26,240 nucleotides of DNA from JBDTVS01 sp040007095 (GTDB lineage Bacteria > Acidobacteriota > Vicinamibacteria > Vicinamibacterales > CAVVIG01), in assembly GCA_040007095.1 (NCBI GenBank), contig JBDTVS010000029.1, forward strand, positions 1 through 26,240. Direction: 5' to 3'. Positions 1-7,371 of this stretch are shown here, piece after piece. A model generated the notes under the pieces. It worked only from the letters and a program-made list of their open reading frames with translations. It was not told the DNA's origin and ran no database searches. Each line of letters begins with the position of its first letter. Position 1 is the stretch's first letter. A program made the translations under genes and the position numbers.

Positions 1-3
1 TGC

Positions 4-56
4 GGGCGCCGCGCGCCGGAAGCCGTGTACTACATCGTCGAACGCAGGACACTAGT
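4..56 (+). repeat. Left copy of 53-bp terminal inverted repeat, possible IS end
   Basis: These 53 bases match the reverse complement of 26188-26240 with one mismatch (position 33 against 26211). The inner edge is ACTAGT; reading outward from it gives TGTCCTGCGTTCGACG. The outer part contains a small hairpin (GGCGC at 5-9, GCGCC at 13-17). Identity stops immediately inside the CTAG. An abrupt edge at CTAG followed by TGT is what an insertion sequence of the IS481 type, which targets NCTAGN, would leave, but no transposase is inside the window. It could instead be a dispersed intergenic repeat. Confidence 0.8.
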
Positions 57-186
57 GGCGTGCTCCGGTCACCGGCAGAGGTAACAACGCCACCGCGAAC
101 ACCACGCACATGACAGCGATCGGCGCCATCGGTCCTACGCCAATGGATGAGCGATGCACCCGTGGATCGTGAGCCCGATCCGCCAT
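52..186 (-). CDS. Possible small membrane peptide or gene remnant (44 aa)
   Basis: This is a short minus-strand reading frame of 44 codons with an ATG start. Its second half is strongly hydrophobic (MAPIAVMCVVFAVALLPLPV), as in a single membrane segment or a signal peptide. The TAG stop lies inside the 53-bp end repeat, at the same repeat bases that supply the stop of the response regulator at the other end of the window. It may be a real small gene, the surviving start of a gene cut by an insertion, or chance. I recognise no family. Confidence 0.2.
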   Translation of the reverse strand: MADRAHDPRVHRSSIGVGPMAPIAVMCVVFAVALLPLPVTGARH

Positions 187-187
187 G

Positions 188-193
188 TATAAT
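188..193 (+). promoter_or_regulatory. Putative -10 box for the 234 gene
   Basis: TATAAT is a perfect bacterial -10 consensus about 40 bases before the ATG at 234. No convincing -35 box is visible 16-18 bases upstream. Confidence 0.4.
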
Positions 194-195
194 CC

Positions 196-209
196 TTCGC
201 GTTCGCGAA
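196..209 (+). promoter_or_regulatory. Perfect inverted repeat just downstream of a -10 box
   Basis: TTCGCG-TT-CGCGAA is a perfect dyad with a 2-base centre. It starts two bases after the TATAAT at 188-193, so it would cover the transcription start. That is a typical place for a repressor operator. The regulator is unknown. Confidence 0.3.
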
Positions 210-233
210 ATGTGGCGAGAATAGGTGGCGAGA

Positions 234-653
234 ATGAGTAGCATCAACCTCGGCCGTGTGATTGCCGGTGGATTGTTGGCGGGGCTCGTCATCAACATCG
301 GCGAAACCATCTTGAATGTCGTGGTCCTCGCGCAGGCGATGGAAGACGTGCTCCGAGCCAGAAACCTGCCGGTGCTGGGCGGCTCCGCCATCGGCGGCTT
401 CGTGTTCTTCGCCTTCATACTTGGCATCGCGACGGTGTGGCTTTATGCGGCCATCAGGCCTCGCTTTGGCGCCGGCGCGAAGACCGCGATCATCGCCGGA
501 CTCGCCGTCTGGTACTTCGCATATTTCTACAGTGCGTCGGCCACGGTGCTGATGGGAATCTATCCTGCGAAATTAGCGGCAGTCGGCGTGGTGTGGGGAC
601 TCGTTGAGATCTGTCTCGCCTCGATCGCCGGGGCCTGGCTGTATACCGAGTAA
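234..653 (+). CDS. Conserved hypothetical integral membrane protein (139 aa)
   Basis: This is a small, very hydrophobic protein with four predicted membrane segments, roughly residues 7-30, 48-72, 83-105 and 112-137. A polar loop (AIRPRFGAGAKT) sits between the second and third. The pattern GGLLAGLVINIGE, then VWLYAAIRPRFG, then GAWLYTE at the end, resembles a family of uncharacterised four-helix membrane proteins seen in Acidobacteriota. The ATG at 234 is preferred over a GTG at 225 because the family starts with a short MxxxNxGRV-like leader. The next gene follows after 24 bases on the same strand, so the two may form an operon. Function is unknown. Confidence 0.75.
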   Translation: MSSINLGRVIAGGLLAGLVINIGETILNVVVLAQAMEDVLRARNLPVLGGSAIGGFVFFAFILGIATVWLYAAIRPRFGAGAKTAIIAGLAVWYFAYFYSASATVLMGIYPAKLAAVGVVWGLVEICLASIAGAWLYTE

Positions 654-677
654 GGACCCAGGCGGGAAGAACGGACC

Positions 678-1061
678 ATGCCCCACAAGACGACCACCTC
701 ATCCTCCGGCGCGGTGGTGGCCACAGCCGCGATTCTCGACCGTTGGTCCACGCACGACTGGCGCGATGGGATGTCCATCGCCGATCTCCAGCCCCTCGAT
801 CGTGTGACGGTCCGGACTCTGAACAGCACCTACGAGATCGTGGTCGTTGCGCCCGACAGCGCGGATGTGGCGGTCCGCGGCGGCACGTTCTTCCCGACGT
901 TTTCGCGAGCCCACGTCGCCGGCAGCTCGCTCGGCGGCAGCTTCCTGAAGGTCCACTCGATCCATGTCGGCTTCTGCCTGGAACTGGTACTGAACGCGCG
1001 CTCGATTGTGACCAGTCCGGTCCAGTCGATCTCCGTCGGTCGCTCGGACACGGTCATGTAG
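678..1061 (+). CDS. Conserved hypothetical protein (127 aa)
   Basis: This is a soluble protein with no signal peptide. The central part reads as a compact beta-rich domain: LQPLDRVTVRTLNSTYEIVV, then VRGGTFFP, then VAGSSLGGSFLKVHSIHVGF and a final IVTSPVQSISV strand. I associate this pattern with small uncharacterised proteins of Acidobacteriota and related soil bacteria, but I know no function. It probably shares a transcript with the membrane protein that ends 24 bases upstream. The first 18 residues are low in complexity and may be a flexible leader. Confidence 0.7.
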   Translation: MPHKTTTSSSGAVVATAAILDRWSTHDWRDGMSIADLQPLDRVTVRTLNSTYEIVVVAPDSADVAVRGGTFFPTFSRAHVAGSSLGGSFLKVHSIHVGFCLELVLNARSIVTSPVQSISVGRSDTVM

Positions 1062-1111
1062 CGTACGCGCTGCGGCCCGCGACAGCGTCCGTGACAAGAT
1101 CACAGCCTTTT

Positions 1112-1172
1112 AACGCAGAGTGCGCAGAGATTCCTTGGGGTTCTCCTCTGCGGCCTCTGCGGTTTCTGCGTG
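1112..1172. repeat. Imperfect palindromic repeat with 9-base period (copy 1)
   Basis: The left arm repeats CGCAGAG with a 9-base period (ACGCAGAGTGCGCAGAG). The right arm is its approximate reverse complement (CTCTGCGGCCTCTGCGG), with a central TTCCTTGGGG. It lies 50 bases after the stop of the 678 gene, between convergent genes. Related copies are at 3859-3903, 6354-6418 and 7403-7436. It could act as a hairpin terminator, but it lacks a T-run. Confidence 0.6.
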
Positions 1173-1256
1173 GAACGTCGTATTTTTTCACACGCGTTGA
1201 AGCCGGACACCAAAGTACAAGTCGAAACTGCTCTTTAGGGCCTGCGGCAAAATAAG

Positions 1257-1376
1257 GTGCACAATTGTGGCCGCCGATGCATCCCGCCGGGCTGCGTTGC
1301 TCGTCACTTGCATACGCCCGGTATGCGCGCTCCTCGCGCCTTGCCGGGCGGGCGCCTCGCCGCCCACAATGCACAC
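1257..1376 (-). repeat. Dispersed hairpin element, copy A
   Basis: This ~120-bp imperfect palindrome closely resembles, on the opposite strand, the element at 11605-11725, and more weakly that at 24601-24742. The outer arms pair through ATTGTGG (1264-1270) and CCACAAT (1364-1370). The centre holds a perfect hairpin, GCATAC-gcccg-GTATGC (1310-1326). It fills the convergent gap between the 678 gene and the acylase gene. No coding capacity is evident. It could be a miniature mobile element, a REP-like repeat or a structured RNA. Confidence 0.7.
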
Positions 1377-1395
1377 GTTGTTCTGCCGCGGGCCC

Positions 1396-3903
1396 TTAGC
1401 GTTGCGGCGTGAGCGTCAGCGTCGATTCTGCGCGGTCCTGAACGGCACGTTCGCTGAACGACAGTGGGAAGTACTCGCCGGCCGCCCACAGTCGAGCGAG
1501 GTCGCCGAAATGCCGGCTCGCAGGCGCGCCAGACTGTCCAGGCGCGTTGGTGGCGACCGATCGATCCCATTCGCCCGCGTCGACAATCACGCGTAACGAC
1601 GCTCCGGTTCGCTGCTCGAAGTCGGCCCCGCCCGTGGCCATCACCGTCTCTGCATAACCGCCCCGTTCGAAGGGTCCGATATCGAAGCGAGCGCGGGCAG
1701 CCGGGCCGACGGCCAGCGGGTGTCGAAACAGCGCCGTATGGAGCGCACCCCACACTGGCACACGATCGACCTGACGGGCCTGCGCCGCATCGACGGCGTC
1801 CGCAAGCGCCGACAACATCACGGCGTCCCGCGATCGAGACGGGTTCCCGTCGAACCAAACGCTCGACGGATTCGTGACGATGGGCACAAGCAGGGCTGTC
1901 TCGCGAGCAAGGAACTCGTCAACCAGAGACGAGTCGAGCCTGGCCTGCGCGAGTCGGCGCAGCAACGAGCGCTCCCACAACACGTAAAGGGTCGCTTCGA
2001 TCGAATCCGCGGCGATCCGGCGATCCCATGCCATCAGGCGAACACGCGCGGCGTCGACATCGGCCCGATCGCTTCGCAGCGGAGCCAGCAGCGGAACCAA
2101 CTGATCGGCGTTCCACGACATCGTGTCGTGTTGGAGCGCCTTGAAATCATCGATGCTCAGCGGCCGCGGTGTCGACATCACGGCGTCGATTCGCCGTGTA
2201 CGGGCGACGCTGTCGTTGGCTGAGGCAACATAACCGTCTCGTGCGCGCTCCCGCCCGCCTGGCTTCGCCTCCGGCGAGGACAGGCCCTGCCACTCGTGGC
2301 GACCCGTCCAACCCGGAGCCGGCAGCGCGCCGTTCCACGCCCGGCGAATCGGCACCAGGCCGGCGGCTTTCGTGCCGACGACGCCGGCGCGCGTCGCATA
2401 GACGAAAGTGGCGGTGGGCAGCTTCCAGCGTTTGAGGGCTCCGAGGAATTCTTCGGCCGAGGCCGCGCGATCGATCGCCAGCGCTCCCAGGCCCGCGGCT
2501 GTGCCCGGCTCAAATCCAGCCCAGCGGATCGTGAACGCGAGATGTCGTGACCGGTCGGACGCGATGATGACGCCGTGCGGCGTCGTCTCGCGATCGAATG
2601 AGAACGGCTTCTCGCGCCTCTTGACCGCGATCGGGTCGGCGACGACGGTTGTGTCCACCCATCGCCCGGCGCGCTCCACTTGGTGGGGGTTCGCCGGGTT
2701 CACCCTTTCGGCGTAGAGATCCTGCACGTCGTCGGCACGGGCGGTCGTCGCCCAGGCCACGTGCTCGTTGTGGCCGATCACGACCCCTGGCAACCAGGGC
2801 GTCGCGGCGCCAATCACGTTCCAGCCTGGCGCAATGAGATGCACGAGGTATCGGGAGGAGGGATGATCCAGCGGCGCATGGGGATCGGCCGCGATCAGCG
2901 GGGCCCCGGTCGCAGAACGCGAGCCGCTGACCGCCCACGCGTTGCTCCCAACCCCGTCTGGGTGACCGTCGGCGCCGGCGCTGGCGGACGCGATCGATCG
3001 ACGGCCGGAAACCATATCGGAGCCCGGCCACATCTCGTGAGAGTTCGTCGGCTGAGCGGCGACTGCCCTCGATTCGGGCACGAAGTCTGACGGAAGCCGG
3101 ACCATGGCAACTGGTGCGGCGAGACCGCTGAAGACCGGAGGGGCGCCGACTCCGCGCAGCGCGTCGCCAACGACATAGGTGATCGCACGCACGTCCAATC
3201 CATCGGCGACCGTAAACCGGAGCGGAGCCGCGCCTTGCAGCAGCGCCTCGGCACGCCTCGGACCGACCGCAGCGACCAGACGCGCGTGGAACACCTCCTC
3301 GGCGGCATTCGCACTCGTCACGAACGCATCCGTACGATTGAGCAGGTCCTCGGGGCGCCAGTGTTCAGGGCGCCAGCCGGCCAGGGCGAACTCCTCGGGG
3401 AGTTGCCGGCTCGCAATGTCGACCCACGCGTTGATACCCTGCGCGAAGGCGGTCGCGATGCTCTCGGTGTCTGCCCCGTAGCTGTCCCACTCCGCGCGCA
3501 TGTCGCCGCGATACTGGATGCGCCGGGTCATCGCGTCGCGCTCGATGAAGTTCGCGCCGAGCACCTCCGACAGCCGCCCTTGCGCCGAACGCCGCCAGAG
3601 GTCCATCTGGAACAGGCGGTCCTGCGCCTGGACGAATCCCTGCGCGAAAAACAGGTCGGCCTGGGTCTCGGCATAGATGTGCGGCACACCCCAGGTGTCG
3701 CGCACGATTCGAACCGGCGCACTCAGCCCCGTCACCGTCAGGCTGCCCGCGACCTGAGGGAGCGGCGGCGCCGGCCGTGGCGGTTGCGGAGAACGGCACG
3801 CGGACGTGCCGACGCCCGCCGCCACAACGGCACAAAGAACCAGCCGGCGTACACTAAGAACCTCTCGGTCCTCTTGGTGATCTTTGTGCCCTTTGTGGTT
3901 CAT
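1396..3903 (-). CDS. Penicillin acylase family protein (peptidase S45)
   Basis: This is an N-terminal nucleophile amidohydrolase of the penicillin/acyl-homoserine-lactone acylase family, 835 aa as read. It is expected to be exported and to cleave itself into alpha and beta chains. The alpha chain carries VRIVRDTWGVPHIYAET (about 64-80) and QGFVQAQDRLFQMDLWRR (about 88-105). The beta chain should begin at Ser320 in GVGSNAWAVSG, the predicted nucleophile. ADPH and the HNEHVAWATT loop follow, then YVASANDS, which matches the oxyanion asparagine region. Residues 19-36 (RRLVL...GTSAC) look like a lipoprotein signal. The first 14 residues (NHKGHKDHQ...) come from a 9-base-period repeat. There is no ATG, GTG or TTG between that repeat and the signal region, so either the repeat is translated or an unusual start is used. 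The substrate cannot be told. Confidence 0.9.
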   Translation of the reverse strand: MNHKGHKDHQEDREVLSVRRLVLCAVVAAGVGTSACRSPQPPRPAPPLPQVAGSLTVTGLSAPVRIVRDTWGVPHIYAETQADLFFAQGFVQAQDRLFQMDLWRRSAQGRLSEVLGANFIERDAMTRRIQYRGDMRAEWDSYGADTESIATAFAQGINAWVDIASRQLPEEFALAGWRPEHWRPEDLLNRTDAFVTSANAAEEVFHARLVAAVGPRRAEALLQGAAPLRFTVADGLDVRAITYVVGDALRGVGAPPVFSGLAAPVAMVRLPSDFVPESRAVAAQPTNSHEMWPGSDMVSGRRSIASASAGADGHPDGVGSNAWAVSGSRSATGAPLIAADPHAPLDHPSSRYLVHLIAPGWNVIGAATPWLPGVVIGHNEHVAWATTARADDVQDLYAERVNPANPHQVERAGRWVDTTVVADPIAVKRREKPFSFDRETTPHGVIIASDRSRHLAFTIRWAGFEPGTAAGLGALAIDRAASAEEFLGALKRWKLPTATFVYATRAGVVGTKAAGLVPIRRAWNGALPAPGWTGRHEWQGLSSPEAKPGGRERARDGYVASANDSVARTRRIDAVMSTPRPLSIDDFKALQHDTMSWNADQLVPLLAPLRSDRADVDAARVRLMAWDRRIAADSIEATLYVLWERSLLRRLAQARLDSSLVDEFLARETALLVPIVTNPSSVWFDGNPSRSRDAVMLSALADAVDAAQARQVDRVPVWGALHTALFRHPLAVGPAARARFDIGPFERGGYAETVMATGGADFEQRTGASLRVIVDAGEWDRSVATNAPGQSGAPASRHFGDLARLWAAGEYFPLSFSERAVQDRAESTLTLTPQR
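3859..3903 (-). repeat. 9-base-period repeat overlapping the acylase start (copy 2)
   Basis: On the minus strand the units run ACCACAAAG, GGCACAAAG, ATCACCAAG, then AGGACCGAG. This period-9 pattern also appears at 7403-7436 and in the palindromes at 1112 and 6354. Here it supplies the ATG and first 14 codons of the acylase frame, giving a His/Lys-rich leader. Confidence 0.6.
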
Positions 3904-3935
3904 TGTCTAATTTCGCAAGGTGCTCTAAGTTTCAA

Positions 3936-4427
3936 ATGGCGTTGAAGGACGCGGTGCTGGCTGAGTACGATCACGAGATGGCGACGACGAGAAAGCTACT
4001 CGACCGGGTGCCGGACGACAAGCTGTCGTGGAAGCCGCACGAGAAATCAATGTCGATCGCGGGCCTCGCGACGCACCTCGGCCAAATCCCGCACTGGGCC
4101 GCGACGATCCTGAACGAACCGTCGTTCGAGTTGGACGGCGCCGCGCTCCATATTGAAGCCAAGACATCGCGAGCCGAGATCCTGACCGCTTTCGACGCGG
4201 TCGTCCAGAGCGCGCGCACGTGCCTGGACAAGAGCGACGCGGAGTACCTGGAGATGTGGTCGCTGACTCGGGGTGGCCGCGAGATGTTCTCGATGCCCCG
4301 CGTCGCCGCGTTGCGGACCTTTGTGCTGTACCACATCGTGCACCACCGGGGTCAACTGAGCGTCTACCTCCGCCTGAACGACGTGGCGGTGCCCGCCATC
4401 TACGGGCCCAGCGCAGACGAGGGTTAG
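3936..4427 (+). CDS. DinB family protein (163 aa)
   Basis: This is a DinB-like four-helix-bundle protein of the usual family length. The helices carry the three expected metal-ligand histidines: one in LATHLGQIPHW (near residue 44) and two in YHIVHHRGQLSVYLRLNDV (near 137-141). The end, VPAIYGPSADEG, is typical of the DUF664/DinB_2 branch. Members include thiol-dependent S-transferases and many proteins of unknown activity induced by damage. The ATG at 3936 begins MALKDAVLAEYDHEM, a normal family start; a TTG at 3903 would add an atypical leader. The gene is divergent from the acylase gene and only 6 bases before the hydrolase gene, which implies an operon with the latter. Confidence 0.88.
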   Translation: MALKDAVLAEYDHEMATTRKLLDRVPDDKLSWKPHEKSMSIAGLATHLGQIPHWAATILNEPSFELDGAALHIEAKTSRAEILTAFDAVVQSARTCLDKSDAEYLEMWSLTRGGREMFSMPRVAALRTFVLYHIVHHRGQLSVYLRLNDVAVPAIYGPSADEG

Positions 4428-4433
4428 GCGCGC

Positions 4434-5522
4434 GTGAGCAAGGTCGACGGGGTATTCCTTCACGATCGCTCGGTATGGCCAACGGGTGGGGCGGGCGACT
4501 CCTTGAGTCAGTTCGTCCCCCGCCCGTCGTGGAGCAGCGGGCACGCACAAACGATCTACGGGTGGGCCAACCCCAGATATTTTCCACGGCTCCCGGCGCC
4601 CACGACGCGCTACTTCGACGTCGATCGCGACGCGCGAGTTCTGGCGCACTGTCACTGGCAGCCTCGGCCGTGGGAGCGCGCGACGATTCTGGCGCTGCAC
4701 GGCTTGAACGGATCGAGCGACGCCCACTACATGCGAGGGATCGCCACCAAGGCCTTTGCCCGCGGGATGAACGTCGTGCGGCTGAACCAGCGCAACTGCG
4801 GCGACACGGAACATCTGTCGGCGGGCCTGTTCCACTCCGGGCTGACGGCCGACGTTCGGCGCGTCTTCGAGGAACTGATCGGCGTCGACGGCCTTCCCGC
4901 CATCGCGGTTGCCGGCTATTCGCTCGGAGGAAACCTGGCGCTCAAGCTGGCGGGCGAATATGCGAGTCAGCCGCCGCCAGCGCTCAGCGCCGTCTGCGCG
5001 GTGTCGCCGATCATCGAGATCAGCCAGTGCGTGCGCGCGCTGGAGCAGCCGGGCAATTGGCTCTATCAGTGGAATTTCGTCAAGGATCTGAAGCGGCGGA
5101 TGCGTCGAAAGGAGCGGTTCTGGCCTGGCCTGTTCGACCTGTCGAAGCTCAATCGGATCAAGACGGTGCGCGAATTCGACGAGGCCTACACGGCGCCGTA
5201 CTTCGGCTTTGAAGGCGCCGAGGACTACTACCACCGCGCCAGTTCGATGCGGGTCGTCGATCGCATCCGCGTGCCGGCCTTGATCATCACGGCCGAGGAC
5301 GACCCTTTCGTGCCGGCGCAGCCATTCCGCGATCCGCGGGTCTCGACCAACCCCGACATCGCACTGTTCGTGTGCGAGCACGGCGGACATTGTGGGTTCG
5401 TCGGACCGCCAGCAGGAGAGGACGACGGATACTGGGCCGAACATCAGATCGTCGCATTTACCGAACAGCACGAACAATCAAGGCTGAAACCTGAAGTTGC
5501 GAGTCTGAAGTCTGAAGTCTGA
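4434..5522 (+). CDS. YheT-type alpha/beta fold hydrolase (362 aa)
   Basis: This is a serine hydrolase of the YheT/ABHD1-3 group, likely an esterase or lipase-like enzyme of unknown substrate. The start region SSGHAQTIYG and the strand ATILALHGLNGSS (oxyanion region) fit the group. The nucleophile elbow is GYSLGG with Ser163. The acid is in ITAEDDPFVP (Asp289 or Asp290), and the histidine is in HGGHCGF (His316 or His319). The GTG start lies 6 bases after the DinB stop, so the two are probably cotranscribed. The last dozen residues (LKPEVASLKSEV) are encoded by a tandem 7-base array that also contains the TGA stop. The catalytic domain ends before that tail, so the tail is probably dispensable. 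Confidence 0.9.
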   Translation: MSKVDGVFLHDRSVWPTGGAGDSLSQFVPRPSWSSGHAQTIYGWANPRYFPRLPAPTTRYFDVDRDARVLAHCHWQPRPWERATILALHGLNGSSDAHYMRGIATKAFARGMNVVRLNQRNCGDTEHLSAGLFHSGLTADVRRVFEELIGVDGLPAIAVAGYSLGGNLALKLAGEYASQPPPALSAVCAVSPIIEISQCVRALEQPGNWLYQWNFVKDLKRRMRRKERFWPGLFDLSKLNRIKTVREFDEAYTAPYFGFEGAEDYYHRASSMRVVDRIRVPALIITAEDDPFVPAQPFRDPRVSTNPDIALFVCEHGGHCGFVGPPAGEDDGYWAEHQIVAFTEQHEQSRLKPEVASLKSEV

Positions 5523-5582
5523 AGTCTGCAGACTTCCACCGTTGCTTCACTCTTCCAACGTCAGACTTCAGACTTCACACTT
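5483..5582. repeat. Heptanucleotide array forming a large inverted repeat
   Basis: Seven 7-base units run from 5483 to 5531, three of them identical (TCTGAAG). A second array on the opposite strand lies at 5562-5582. Bases 5506-5522 and 5561-5577 are a perfect 17-bp inverted repeat. The stop codons of the two convergent genes (5520-5522 and, on minus, 5577-5575) lie inside the arms. It can fold as a terminator-like hairpin for both genes, with a long loop and no T-run. Confidence 0.75.
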
Positions 5583-6276
5583 GCAAGTGCGCTCTGAGCT
5601 CGCGCGCAAACTCAGGGCCCTTCCCGGCCTCTTCGTGCTTGAAGTACACGAAGACATCACGGCACGCGCTCGTCTCGCGCGCGATGGTGTCGGCCCATCG
5701 CTCGATGTCGGCCGGGGTGTAGCCCTCGTCACGGAGCCGGAAATACGCGTAGTCCGCTGTCACGCGCACGGGGGTGGACAGTTTCTCGCTGTCGGCGACA
5801 CAGAGCGCCAGATTGCGCGCTGCCAGCCGTTCACACACCTCGTCGTCGAACCACGAGGGATGACGAAACTCGAACGCCGCGCGGACTCGCGGAGGCAGCT
5901 CGTCGAGAAACGCATCGAAGAGGGCGATGTCCTTCTTGAGGTTCGGCGGCAGCTGCACCAGGAGCGCGCCCAGCTTGTCCCCAAGCGTGGCGGCGACGTC
6001 GCAAAATGTCTTCACGAGCTCGCCGCAGTTCTTCAGCCGGCTGTCGTGCGTGATCCGGCGCGGCGTCTTCAGCGTGAGCTTGTAGGGCGACGGAGTCTGG
6101 GCGGCCCAGCCGCCGACCAGCTTCGCGTTCGGCATCCGGTAGAAGGTGTAATTGATCTCGACGGTTGGCAGGCGCGCCGCATAGTACGGCAGCATTTTGG
6201 CCGCGGGTAGATCGGCCGGATAGAAGCTGCCTTTCCACTCAGGGTAGTTGTAGCCTGAGGTGCCGATCCAGATCAT
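5575..6276 (-). CDS. DUF72 domain-containing protein (YecE family, 233 aa)
   Basis: This is a full-length DUF72/YecE protein with a predicted TIM-barrel-like fold and unknown biochemical function. It starts with the family hallmark IGTSGYNYPEWKGSFYP, followed by VEINYTFYRMP, then KTPRRITH, LLVQLPPNLKKD, AFEFRHPSWF and a late YFRLRDEGY and VFVYFKHEE. Apart from its start it is at some distance from other genes. A TAAACT box (6292-6287 on the minus strand) ends 10 bases before the ATG, which suggests a very short leader. Its 3' end lies in the heptanucleotide inverted repeat shared with the hydrolase gene. Confidence 0.9.
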   Translation of the reverse strand: MIWIGTSGYNYPEWKGSFYPADLPAAKMLPYYAARLPTVEINYTFYRMPNAKLVGGWAAQTPSPYKLTLKTPRRITHDSRLKNCGELVKTFCDVAATLGDKLGALLVQLPPNLKKDIALFDAFLDELPPRVRAAFEFRHPSWFDDEVCERLAARNLALCVADSEKLSTPVRVTADYAYFRLRDEGYTPADIERWADTIARETSACRDVFVYFKHEEAGKGPEFARELRAHLQV

Positions 6277-6286
6277 AAGTCGCTAC

Positions 6287-6292
6287 AGTTTA
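6287..6292 (-). promoter_or_regulatory. Putative -10 box, short-leader promoter of the DUF72 gene
   Basis: TAAACT on the minus strand ends 10 bases before the ATG at 6276. A TAnnnT box this close to the start codon fits near-leaderless transcription. Confidence 0.35.
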
Positions 6293-6312
6293 CAGGCTGT
6301 CAAGGCGACCCA

Positions 6313-6326
6313 CCACCTCGAGGTGG
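6313..6326. repeat. 14-bp perfect palindrome
   Basis: CCACCTCGAGGTGG is a perfect dyad in the divergent gap between the DUF72 and SCO genes. It could be an operator or simply a hairpin; nothing else marks it. Confidence 0.3.
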
Positions 6327-6353
6327 ACCATCGTACTGTCTCAATTTGCCTCT

Positions 6354-6418
6354 CACCGCCGAGCACACCGAGCCAAAGCCTTGGGACTTCTCGGCGATCT
6401 CGGTGATCTCGGCGGTTG
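6354..6418. repeat. Imperfect palindromic repeat with 9-base period (copy 3)
   Basis: The left arm is ACCGCCGAGCACACCGAG and the right arm is CTCGGCGATCTCGGTGATC followed by TCGGCGGTT. The layout matches the copy at 1112-1172, including a central CCTTGGG. It lies in the 207-bp divergent region 6277-6483, which otherwise holds the palindrome at 6313 and the heptad array at 6445. Confidence 0.6.
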
Positions 6419-6444
6419 ACGTTGAAACTGAGCCACTACTTGGA

Positions 6445-6472
6445 CCACTGGCGACCGCCGACCGCCGACGGT
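6445..6472 (+). repeat. Short heptanucleotide array before the SCO gene
   Basis: CGACCGC occurs twice in tandem (6452-6465), followed by CGACGGT and preceded by CCACTGG. The 7-base period matches the arrays at 5483, 16962 and 24779 although the unit sequence differs. It runs directly into the putative -10 box. Confidence 0.5.
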
Positions 6473-6477
6473 AAACT
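6472..6477 (+). promoter_or_regulatory. Putative -10 box, leaderless SCO gene
   Basis: TAAACT ends 6 bases before the ATG at 6484. That is the spacing expected when transcription starts at the start codon itself. Confidence 0.35.
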
Positions 6478-6483
6478 AGAGGC

Positions 6484-7371
6484 ATGTCCCGTCACGGCAA
6501 CATCACATTTGTCATCGGCGTCTTCTGTTCGGTCCTCGTCGCGGCGTGCACCTCGAAACCCGCGCAGCGCGAGTACAGGCTGCAGGGCCAGGTGCTGGCC
6601 GTCGCCGAAAATCACCAGCAGGCGACGATCAATCACGAAGAGATCAAGGGCTTCATGGCCGGCATGACGATGCCCTACAACGTGCACGACCCGAAGCAGT
6701 TGGAAGGGATCGCGCCCGGGGACTTGATCAACGCGAAATTGATCGTGCTCACAAACGACGCGTATCTGTCGGACGTCAAGAAAGTGGGTCAGGCGCCATT
6801 GCCGAAAGCTCCGGCCGAAGTCGCCGCGCCATCGGCGTCTTCCGGCTTCGAACTGTTGAAGCCGGGCGAATCCGTACCCGACACCGCCTTCGTCGATCAG
6901 GACGGCAAGCCACGCACGTTCAAGGCCTTCAAGGGCAGCACCGTCCTCGTCACGTTCATCTACACGACCTGCCCGATGCCGTCGTTCTGTCCGCTGATGG
7001 ATCAGCACTTCGTCGCCATCCAGAAGAAGGTGAAAGACGATCCGGCACTGAAAGGCCGCGTGCATCTGGTCAGCGTCAGCTTCGACCCGATCGTCGATAC
7101 GCCGCCGGTGCTCAAGCTGCACGCGACCAAGCTTGGCGCCGATCTGAAGACGTGGACGTTCCTGACCGGCGACCGCGACGAGATCGACCAGTTCGCGTCG
7201 CGCTTCGGCGTGTCGGTGGCGCGATCGCAGACCGATCAACGCGACATCAACCACACGCTGCGAACCGCCATCGTGGACGGCGACGGCAAGCTGGTCAAGG
7301 TCTACATCGGAAACGAGTGGACCCCGACCCAGGCGATCGCGGACCTGGCGCCCGTCGTGGGCGCGAACTAG
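6484..7371 (+). CDS. SCO family protein with N-terminal CusF-like copper-binding domain
   Basis: This is a 295-aa periplasm-facing lipoprotein; the signal ends in LVAAC with the lipidated Cys22. Residues about 31-100 form a CusF-like copper-binding domain with the signature GFMAGMTMPYNVHD (about 56-69). A Pro/Ala-rich linker leads to a SCO1/SenC thioredoxin-fold domain from about 120. The metal motif is CPMPSFCP (Cys163 and Cys169), five residues between the cysteines instead of the usual three, with the conserved histidine at His257 (DINHTLRT). SCO proteins deliver copper to or reduce the CuA site of cytochrome oxidase. No oxidase gene is in this window. The next gene overlaps its stop codon. 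Confidence 0.93.
   Translation: MSRHGNITFVIGVFCSVLVAACTSKPAQREYRLQGQVLAVAENHQQATINHEEIKGFMAGMTMPYNVHDPKQLEGIAPGDLINAKLIVLTNDAYLSDVKKVGQAPLPKAPAEVAAPSASSGFELLKPGESVPDTAFVDQDGKPRTFKAFKGSTVLVTFIYTTCPMPSFCPLMDQHFVAIQKKVKDDPALKGRVHLVSVSFDPIVDTPPVLKLHATKLGADLKTWTFLTGDRDEIDQFASRFGVSVARSQTDQRDINHTLRTAIVDGDGKLVKVYIGNEWTPTQAIADLAPVVGAN

Noticed and set aside
4047..5477. 476-codon minus-strand frame opposite the DinB and hydrolase genes
   Set aside because: No family features; the plus-strand genes explain the sequence.
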